6,462 nucleotides of DNA, taken from contig JADQBU010000115.1 of the NCBI GenBank assembly GCA_016278435.1, positions 1 to 6,462 of the forward strand. Direction: 5' to 3'. Source of the stretch: Halanaerobiales bacterium. Its GTDB lineage: Bacteria; Bacillota; Halanaerobiia; Halanaerobiales; JADQBU01. This document shows, in pieces, positions 1 through 5,235 of the stretch. Within the stretch, counting starts at the first letter, position 1; every line of letters starts with the position of its first letter. Under the pieces are notes generated by a model that was given only the letters and a program-made list of their open reading frames with translations, was not told where the DNA came from and made no database searches. Both the position numbers and the translations under genes were made by a program.

Positions 1-201
1 ATTTTTAATCTCTTCAAAATCCATTCCGGCCAGACCGGCCACTTTATTACAATTATAATCAGCGTAAAAACCATGCCATCTATCAAAACAGCTGGTATCG
101 ACAATAACAGGTTTAATCTTTAAGGCCTCTAAAACTTCTATTATATAGTTATATTCCAGTCCTTTTGTATCAAGAGTTCCCAGTAAGATTACTTTTTCCA
201 T
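1..201 (-). CDS. Tm-1-like ATP-binding protein (UPF0261), N-terminal fragment, cut by window edge
   Basis: Reading from ATG at 201 down to base 1 gives 67 uninterrupted codons, beginning MEKVILLGTLDTKGLEYNYI. The GTLDTKGxEY pattern at residues 8-16 is the hallmark N-terminus of the UPF0261 / Tm-1-like family. Its plant member, tomato Tm-1, binds ATP and blocks tobamovirus replication; the bacterial role is unknown. The family is usually about 400 residues, so roughly five sixths of the gene lies beyond the left edge. The start lies 6 nt after the stop of the TIM-barrel gene, with only a modest AGG ribosome-site candidate 9 nt upstream, so translation is probably coupled to that gene. An ATG overlapping the upstream stop (TAATG) is in another frame and soon meets a stop, so I rejected it. 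Family assignment is good; function is not inferable. Confidence 0.85.
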   Translation of the reverse strand, partial: MEKVILLGTLDTKGLEYNYIIEVLEALKIKPVIVDTSCFDRWHGFYADYNCNKVAGLAGMDFEEIKN

Positions 202-207
202 AGGGCA

Positions 208-1044
208 TTACCTGCGAACTGCTTTAAATTTCTGGGTAACCTCAGTAATTCCTGTCTCAACCGGGAACCTTTCACCACTGGATCCACCCATAAACCCATC
301 CAGACCTTTTACTCTTTTAAAGACATAGTTAAAATCATCGGGGTAAGCAACCGTTCCACCATGGCAGATAACCATTACCTCCGGATTCTTTTTCTTAGAA
401 AATGTGCAAATTTCCTGAATTCTTTTTACCGCTTCATCAAGGCTTACTGCAGTTTCCGCTCCAATCGAGCCCCCAATTGAGTTCCCCATATGAGCAACAA
501 CCATATCACAGCCAGCATCAATCATTTTATCGGCTTCCTCAATACTGGAACAAAACACATGTGTAAACAATTCTTTTTCCCGGGCCAGAGCTACCATTTC
601 AACCTCAGCATCAAAGGAGATACCGGTTTCTTCCCAGGCCAGCCTTAGTGAACCGTCAACCAGAGCAATGGTCGGACAGTTTAAAATACCGGAAAAGCCT
701 GCATCCTTTACTTCATCCAGTAAACTACCCATATCCCGGGTAATATCATTACCCAGCAGGCCGGCAGCTATGGGTACCTCTTTCGTTACCGGAAAAACTT
801 CTCTTCTCCCCATTTCCAGGGTGGTACCATTGGAATCACATATGGGCAAATAACCTGCCATCGAACTGAAACCTGTCATTCTAAATTTAGCAATCGGATA
901 GGTGCTCAACAAATCAGCCCCACCCCTTTCACAGAACTTGGCCGATATACCTGTTCCAACACCGACAGTATAAATAGGCTCTCCCCTGGCAACAGTCTTC
1001 TTCAACCTGGCAATTACCTGCTTTCTAGTATAACGTTGACCCAT
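208..1044 (-). CDS. PEP-hydrolase-family TIM-barrel protein (Tm-1 C-terminal module homologue)
   Basis: A 278-residue soluble protein without signal peptide or membrane segments. It resembles the phosphoenolpyruvate hydrolase-like TIM-barrel family (PF09370), the module that forms the C-terminal half of plant Tm-1. Supporting motifs are the early glycine-rich GVGTGISAKFCERGGADLL (28-46), GFSSMAGYLP (58-67), a barrel strand ending in CHGG (227-230), and the near-terminal GGSSGERFPVE (253-263), where a phosphate- or acid-binding loop would sit. The length fits the stand-alone bacterial members. The ATG at 1044 lies 16 nt after the preceding dehydrogenase stop; that gap reads GGGGAGAGAAGATAAG and supplies the ribosome site. 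The Tm-1-like gene follows 6 nt downstream, as expected for partners. PEP hydrolysis is a family label and has not been shown for this protein. A C-C bond lyase or hydrolase in a catabolic pathway is equally plausible. Confidence 0.88.
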   Translation of the reverse strand: MGQRYTRKQVIARLKKTVARGEPIYTVGVGTGISAKFCERGGADLLSTYPIAKFRMTGFSSMAGYLPICDSNGTTLEMGRREVFPVTKEVPIAAGLLGNDITRDMGSLLDEVKDAGFSGILNCPTIALVDGSLRLAWEETGISFDAEVEMVALAREKELFTHVFCSSIEEADKMIDAGCDMVVAHMGNSIGGSIGAETAVSLDEAVKRIQEICTFSKKKNPEVMVICHGGTVAYPDDFNYVFKRVKGLDGFMGGSSGERFPVETGITEVTQKFKAVRR

Positions 1045-1060
1045 CTTATCTTCTCTCCCC

Positions 1061-2104
1061 TCATGTTTTTTCAGGAATTTTTAAAACTACCCTACCCATA
1101 ATCTTACCTTTCTCCATATCCTCATGTACATCATTAACCTTCTCCAGAGGCACTACATCTTCTATTACCGGATGAATATGGGCAATAGCCATTAAATGCA
1201 AACAGTCTTCAACATCCTGCTTGGAACAATTTCTGGAACCCAGGATACTTATCTCCTCCAGCAAGATATTCAGAGGTTCAAATGTAACTCTGGAGCCGGG
1301 TTTATAGCCTACAATAATATACTTTCCACCCTTTTTCAGATTATCAATTGCATAATCGAAGCTTTCCTGCAGCCCTACAATATCTATTACACTGTCTAAC
1401 TTACCAGCAGGAGACATCTCTTTGACAGCCGCTTTGATCTCATCTGCATCAGGCTGCAGAGCATAGTCAGCCCCCAGTTCCAGGGCTTTATCCAGGTGCC
1501 CCTGATCTTTATCTACAATAATTACTTTGGCTCCCAGGAACTTTGCTATCTGTAAACCATGCAGACCTACTCCACCTGCACCTACTATCAGAACACTGTC
1601 CCCTTTATCTACCATAGCTTTTCTCTTAATTGCCTTGTAAGCTGTAGCCACAGCATCGGGAACTATCGCTCCTTCTTCATAGGAAACAGTATTGGGCAGT
1701 TTAACCAGGGCCCGGGCAGGAAGAACCAGCTTTTCAGCATATCCACCCCATTCTCTAAAGCCAGCCCAGTATTCCAGGTTATCACAGAGGGAATATTCGC
1801 CCCTCTCACAGGCCGGACAATCTCCACAACCAGCATAAAACATGGCTACAACCCGGTCACTCACCTTAAAATCGGTTACATCGGCTGCTGTTTCAACCAC
1901 CCTGCCTGAAACTTCGTGTCCCAGGATATGGGGAAATTGAATCTCTTTACAAACCGGCAAAATACCTCCAGCTATCTTCAAGTCAGTATGACAAACACCA
2001 CAGGCTTTTACCTTTAATTTAACATAACCAGGTTTAACTTCTTTTTCTTTGATATCTTCCAGCCTTAACTTTTCATTAAAATTATTTAATACCATCGCTT
2101 TCAT
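1061..2104 (-). CDS. Zinc-dependent, NAD-type medium-chain alcohol dehydrogenase
   Basis: A 347-residue cytoplasmic member of the medium-chain dehydrogenase/reductase (MDR) superfamily, expected to oxidise an alcohol to an aldehyde or ketone. The N-terminal GroES-like domain carries the catalytic zinc ligands Cys38 (GVCHTD, 36-41) and His63-Glu64 (GHE). Asp150 (VPDAVAT) sits where the third protein ligand is found in related tetrameric enzymes. The structural zinc loop has Cys93, Cys96, Cys99 and Cys107. The Rossmann domain has GAGGVG (175-180), and the second strand ends in Asp198 (IIVDKD), which normally selects NAD over NADP. The start ATG is preceded by AGAGGTGA with 7-nt spacing. That ribosome site overlaps the stop of the upstream flavin dehydrogenase gene, so the two are probably translationally coupled. 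All key residues look intact. The substrate is unknown. Confidence 0.92.
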   Translation of the reverse strand: MKAMVLNNFNEKLRLEDIKEKEVKPGYVKLKVKACGVCHTDLKIAGGILPVCKEIQFPHILGHEVSGRVVETAADVTDFKVSDRVVAMFYAGCGDCPACERGEYSLCDNLEYWAGFREWGGYAEKLVLPARALVKLPNTVSYEEGAIVPDAVATAYKAIKRKAMVDKGDSVLIVGAGGVGLHGLQIAKFLGAKVIIVDKDQGHLDKALELGADYALQPDADEIKAAVKEMSPAGKLDSVIDIVGLQESFDYAIDNLKKGGKYIIVGYKPGSRVTFEPLNILLEEISILGSRNCSKQDVEDCLHLMAIAHIHPVIEDVVPLEKVNDVHEDMEKGKIMGRVVLKIPEKT

Positions 2105-2111
2105 TAAATCT

Positions 2112-2119
2112 TCACCTCT
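2112..2119 (-). promoter_or_regulatory. Ribosome binding site overlapping the upstream stop codon
   Basis: AGAGGTGA lies 7 nt before the ATG at 2104. The TGA within it is also the stop codon of the flavin dehydrogenase gene. Terminating ribosomes would therefore sit on the initiation site of the next gene, the usual arrangement for translational coupling. Confidence 0.8.
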
Positions 2120-3068
2120 TTAAAATAGAAGAATCAATTCTATCGGTGTTTTCACAACCGGTTATTGACATCGCTCTTCTTAGTTCACCATTCAGGACAC
2201 TCAATATTTCATATACCCCGTTATCAGGGTCAGCAGCCAGACCCAGCATTATCTGTTTGCCCATCAGAACACCTTTTGCTCCCAGGGCCAGGGCTTTAAG
2301 GACATCTGTTCCCCTTTTAAAACCACTGTCTACCAGCACTTCAGTTTTTCCATTTACCTCTTTGATAATATCAGGTAAAATCTTTAATGGTGTGACTGCA
2401 TGGTCCAGAACAGCCTGCCCGTGGCTGGAGATCACAATTGCCTCTGCCCCAATTTCCAGGGCCTTTACAGCATCACTGACACTTAAGATCCCTTTGATAA
2501 TAAAAGGCAGGTCGGTCATATCTTTAAATTCTCTCAACTCGTTTACACTTCTGGGGGCCATCGCTTCCGGCATCAGGATATTTTCCTTCCTTTTTCCACC
2601 AAAGAAGAAGTCTATATCTATACCTACTGCAACCGCACCCATATCTTCAGCTTCTTTCAATTTTTTAATTATTAGTTCGTCATCCTGATATGGTTTGATT
2701 ATCTTGACTGTGGGCACACCGGTATTTATTACCCGCTCTAATTGTGAGCTAGAACAGATTCCCACCCACATCATGGAACCGGCCTCTTTCACACCTCTGG
2801 CTACTGCCACCAGTGGATCATCTGCCAGTGGTCCCATACCCGACATAGCACCAGGCATTATTGGTGTTTTTAAATCATATCCCAGGATATTAGTACTTAT
2901 ACAGGCTTCCCGGCTATCTATTAACCTCATTTCAAAAGACAGGGAATCAAGGAAGTCCCTGTCTTTTTTAATACTGGCACCGGTTTCAGCACCAAATTCC
3001 CGGTTGGCATCAAGACTGTGTTCTCTCAGCTTTTCCATACCTTTGTTATAAAGTTCTTCATAGTTCAT
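2112..3068 (-). CDS. FMN-dependent alpha-hydroxy-acid dehydrogenase-like TIM-barrel protein
   Basis: A protein of 318 residues from ATG 3068. A GTG nine bases upstream (3077) would add three residues, but it lies inside the GAAAGGGTG ribosome site, so I chose the ATG. It resembles the FMN-dependent alpha-hydroxy-acid dehydrogenase family (glycolate oxidase, lactate dehydrogenase and relatives). Numbered from the GTG, it has an FMN-binding strand TPIMPGAMSG (71-80), a flavin-contacting lysine Lys195 in FIIKGI, the catalytic-base histidine His219 in SSHGQ, and the phosphate-binding DSGFKRGTDVLKALALGAKG (250-269) followed by MGK. In glycolate oxidase the histidine is followed by an arginine (HGxRQLD) that holds the substrate carboxylate. 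Here that position is Ala222, so the substrate may not be a classical 2-hydroxy acid. It is shorter than the usual 350-380 residues. The gene also contains a strong hairpin (2934..2967). The fold assignment is good; the reaction is uncertain. Confidence 0.85.
   Translation of the reverse strand: MNYEELYNKGMEKLREHSLDANREFGAETGASIKKDRDFLDSLSFEMRLIDSREACISTNILGYDLKTPIMPGAMSGMGPLADDPLVAVARGVKEAGSMMWVGICSSSQLERVINTGVPTVKIIKPYQDDELIIKKLKEAEDMGAVAVGIDIDFFFGGKRKENILMPEAMAPRSVNELREFKDMTDLPFIIKGILSVSDAVKALEIGAEAIVISSHGQAVLDHAVTPLKILPDIIKEVNGKTEVLVDSGFKRGTDVLKALALGAKGVLMGKQIMLGLAADPDNGVYEILSVLNGELRRAMSITGCENTDRIDSSILKR
2934..2967. repeat. Perfect 12-bp inverted repeat, terminator-like hairpin inside a gene
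   Basis: The plus strand reads AAAAGACAGGGA (2934..2945), a 10-nt loop (2946..2955), then TCCCTGTCTTTT (2956..2967), followed by two more T. The arms are perfectly complementary. Each starts with A or ends with T runs, so the RNA from either strand would form a stem followed by U residues: six in the plus direction and four in the minus (operon) direction. This is the form of a bidirectional intrinsic terminator, but it lies near codons 37-48 of the flavin dehydrogenase gene. Five of the twelve pairs are G-C, so the hairpin is moderately strong. Whether it terminates transcription is inference. Confidence 0.7.
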
Positions 3069-3101
3069 CTTATACACCCTTTCAACTTACTAAAAGTCAT
3101 C

Positions 3102-3123
3102 GTAGATGTATATACAAATCTAC
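3102..3123. repeat. Imperfect palindrome in the 73-nt intergenic gap
   Basis: On the plus strand the 22-nt site starts GTAGAT (3102..3107) and ends ATCTAC (3118..3123), and it contains the self-complementary core TGTATATACA (3107..3116). It lies in the gap between the alcohol dehydrogenase stop (3142) and the flavin dehydrogenase start. It could be an operator or an mRNA processing hairpin. The sequence is AT-rich and short, so chance is possible. I see no convincing promoter around it. Confidence 0.35.
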
Positions 3124-3141
3124 CCCAGCTACTATAAAAAT

Positions 3142-4155
3142 TTAGATTTCAACCACGATTCTAAGTGCTTTCTGTGAGCGGTCATTGAGCATTTCAAAAC
3201 CCTTTTTAAGGTCATCCAGAGAAATACGGTGAGTAATAATACTACCCAGATCTATTTTACCACGATCAGCCAGGTCAATAGATATTGGCCAGTCTATAAG
3301 CTGCATAGCCCGGGAACCAACAATATTAATATCCTTATAATAAAGGGCATAGGATTTAAAATCATCAATGGTCGGAGGAGTTATACCAAAGGCCACAATT
3401 GTTCCACCAGGACGTACTAATTCGGTAGCCTGGTTTAAAGTTGCTGATTTCCCAACACATTCGATTACATAATCTACCCCTCTTCCATCAGTCAGTTCCA
3501 TAACATTTTCCTCGACATTTTCATTGAAGGTATAATCTGCACCGTATTTTTCTTCAGCCAGGTCAAGTTTCCACTGGCTGCGGGAGATACCTATAACAGG
3601 GTCAGCACCGTTCAATTTGGAAAGCCGGGTTTGCATTAATCCAGCAGAACCTTCTCCAATGATTGCTACACTGGAGTTGGCAAATATATTAATTTTACGC
3701 TGGGCATAAACAGCTGTAGTCAGGACTATAAAAGTAGTTGCCTCTTCCAGAGAAATGGATTCCGGTAATTTGAAGGCCATTTTTTTCGGAACAACTACAT
3801 ACTCAGCATATGTCCCATCCAATTCCCGCCCCAGTAGTCCACCATTTTTACAGAAATTAGTATTTCCTTCCATACAGTCCAGACAGTAACCACAGTAAGA
3901 TGTAGGGCTCATTACTACCCTGTCACCCTTCTTTAATGTTTTAACTCCCTCTCCTGTATCAACCACTTCTCCAGCAGACTCATGGCCGAGTATACGGGGA
4001 TAATCTACCTCTGTCTTCCCTTCATAAAATGAAACATCAGTACCACAGATGGCAGTAGCCCTTACCCGGATCAGAACCTCCCCATAACCGGCTTCCGGAA
4101 CCGGCACATCTTCAATTCTCAAATCCTTTGGAGCCTTTAAAACAGCAGCTTTCAT
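3142..4155 (-). CDS. Zinc-type medium-chain alcohol dehydrogenase, possibly NADP-dependent
   Basis: A 337-residue MDR-superfamily protein of the sorbitol/threonine dehydrogenase-like type. The GroES-like domain has Cys37 (AICGTD, 35-40) and His58-Glu59 (GHE) for the catalytic zinc, and Cys88, Cys91, Cys94 and Cys102 for the structural zinc. The Rossmann motif is GEGSAG (167-172). The second strand ends in Ser191-Arg192 (GISRSQ) where NAD enzymes have Asp; a Ser-Arg pair here recalls the NADP-specific Thermoanaerobacter enzyme. By hand alignment the third catalytic zinc ligand (Asp, Glu or Cys in relatives) corresponds to Ile143, so the zinc site may be altered. The start is well supported by GAGGTGA 7 nt before the ATG. 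It follows the molybdenum subunit gene by 80 nt. It is only a distant paralogue of the dehydrogenase at 1061..2104, with different cofactor signals. The substrate is unknown. Confidence 0.9.
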   Translation of the reverse strand: MKAAVLKAPKDLRIEDVPVPEAGYGEVLIRVRATAICGTDVSFYEGKTEVDYPRILGHESAGEVVDTGEGVKTLKKGDRVVMSPTSYCGYCLDCMEGNTNFCKNGGLLGRELDGTYAEYVVVPKKMAFKLPESISLEEATTFIVLTTAVYAQRKINIFANSSVAIIGEGSAGLMQTRLSKLNGADPVIGISRSQWKLDLAEEKYGADYTFNENVEENVMELTDGRGVDYVIECVGKSATLNQATELVRPGGTIVAFGITPPTIDDFKSYALYYKDINIVGSRAMQLIDWPISIDLADRGKIDLGSIITHRISLDDLKKGFEMLNDRSQKALRIVVEI

Positions 4156-4162
4156 CAGTGAA

Positions 4163-4168
4163 TCACCT
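4163..4168 (-). promoter_or_regulatory. Ribosome binding site of the first alcohol dehydrogenase
   Basis: AGGTGA, within GAGGTGATT, lies 7 nt before the ATG at 4155. It fixes that start. The rest of the 80-nt gap (4156..4235) shows no terminator, which is consistent with read-through from the molybdenum subunit gene. Confidence 0.75.
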
Positions 4169-4235
4169 CACATTATATTTTCTATCTACATACCATTGGG
4201 ATGAATTACCCGTGAAACTTTATATTCAATATTGT

Positions 4236-5234
4236 TCATTGTTTGTTCTTTTCCAGTTCCTTAATTCCCCGCAATATCTTTTCCGGTGTTGCCGGCAGTT
4301 CCTTGATTCTGACCCCAACAGCATCATAAATAGCATTGATAATCGCCGGAGCAGTCGGCAGTAATGAAGGTTCACCAATACCTTTGGCGCCAAAAGGACC
4401 TGTCGGTTCAGGATCCTGAATAATAGCCGTCTCAACTTCAGGCATATCCATGGCAGTCGGTATGATATAATCCCTTAATTGGGGATTCTGTACCCAGCCG
4501 TCTTTCAGCACTACTTCTTCAGTCAGGGCATACCCAACACCCATGGAAACCCCACCAATTATCTGGCCCTCAACCATCCGGGGATTGATAGCATTCCCAC
4601 AATCATGAGCAGCATAGATCTTCAATACCTCAACCTCACCTGTTTCGGTATCTACTTCTACTTTGGCCACCTGGGCAGCATAAACATAGGCTTCAAAGGG
4701 TTTACCCCGGCCGGTCTCTGCATCCAGATGAGTAGTAGCCGGATTATGAGAACCTTTACCCAGAGGAGGTTTACCCCTCTTTAAAGTACATTTTTCAGCC
4801 ATATCAGCAAAACTTACACTTCTATCGGGAAAATCTTTAAGAAATATTTTTCCATTTGCCGATTCCAGAGCCCTGACATCTACATTGAGTTCATAAGCAG
4901 CTTCTTCAAAAAGAATCTTTTTGGCATCTGCTGCTGCCTTTTTGACAGCATTCCCGGCTATATAAGTTACCCGGCTGGCTATTGAACCCATATCCAGCGG
5001 AGTTCTATCAGTGTCACTGGTAACCATCGAAATCTGATCCCGTGAGATTCCCAGTTCCTCGGCTGCGATTTGACCCAGAACAGTTGTTGAGCCCTGACCG
5101 ATATCGGTCGCTCCTGTTAAGACAGTCGCTGTTCCATCTTCATTAATTTTTACAAAAGCAGCACTCGGATTTGGATAGGAAGTAAAACCCAGGGGATACT
5201 GCATACATGCTACGCCAATTCCTCTCTTTTTCAT
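4236..5234 (-). CDS. Molybdenum hydroxylase, medium Mo-cofactor subunit (NdhM-like, C-terminal half of XdhA/CoxL-type chain)
   Basis: A 332-residue protein equal to the C-terminal half of the molybdopterin-binding chain of xanthine dehydrogenase-family enzymes. It begins at the conserved KKRGIGVA segment. The cofactor-binding motif GATDIGQGSTT (41-51) contains the glutamine that contacts the Mo cofactor. SRVTYIAGNA (87-96) and HDCGNAINP (210-218) are further family signatures. KGIGEP (284-289) carries Glu288, equivalent to the catalytic glutamate that activates the Mo-bound hydroxyl. The partner half is encoded immediately upstream with one base between stop and start. The length and break point match the separate medium subunit NdhM (about 330 residues) of Eubacterium barkeri nicotinate dehydrogenase. 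The substrate could be nicotinate, a purine, another N-heterocycle or an aldehyde. A frameshifted single gene is the alternative, but the ribosome site argues against it. Confidence 0.9.
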   Translation of the reverse strand: MKKRGIGVACMQYPLGFTSYPNPSAAFVKINEDGTATVLTGATDIGQGSTTVLGQIAAEELGISRDQISMVTSDTDRTPLDMGSIASRVTYIAGNAVKKAAADAKKILFEEAAYELNVDVRALESANGKIFLKDFPDRSVSFADMAEKCTLKRGKPPLGKGSHNPATTHLDAETGRGKPFEAYVYAAQVAKVEVDTETGEVEVLKIYAAHDCGNAINPRMVEGQIIGGVSMGVGYALTEEVVLKDGWVQNPQLRDYIIPTAMDMPEVETAIIQDPEPTGPFGAKGIGEPSLLPTAPAIINAIYDAVGVRIKELPATPEKILRGIKELEKNKQ

Positions 5235-5235
5235 C

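Noticed and set aside
26..40. GC-rich repeat CCGGCC-AGA-CCGGCC near the left edge
   Set aside because: It is explained by the codons of Ala-Gly-Leu-Ala-Gly in the Tm-1-like protein. Nothing suggests a regulatory site.
2146..2688. Long plus-strand open frame of 180 codons
   Set aside because: It is fully antisense to the flavin dehydrogenase gene. Its translation is rich in Ser, Pro and Ile with no recognisable motif, as expected for a shadow of a conserved gene. The same holds for plus-strand frames at 1559..1909, 2695..3051, 4479..4784, 5729..6097 and 6061..6384.
3069..3077. GTG start nine bases upstream of the flavin dehydrogenase ATG
   Set aside because: The GTG uses part of the GAAAGGGTG Shine-Dalgarno itself and has no ribosome site of its own. 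The ATG at 3068 has ideal spacing.
4172..4177. Perfect TATAAT hexamer (minus strand) before the first alcohol dehydrogenase
   Set aside because: There is no acceptable -35 element 16-18 nt upstream. A start from it would fall at or after the GAGGTGA ribosome site, leaving no usable leader.
4226..4435. Minus-strand 69-codon open frame overlapping the end of the medium Mo subunit gene
   Set aside because: It lies in another frame of a well-conserved domain end (the GIGEP region). Its Arg/Leu-rich translation shows no family features.
4762..4780. Small inverted repeat AGAGGAGGTTTACCCCTCT within the medium Mo subunit gene
   Set aside because: The stem is short, bulged by one base, has a 2-nt loop and lacks a T run. 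It is too weak to call a terminator.
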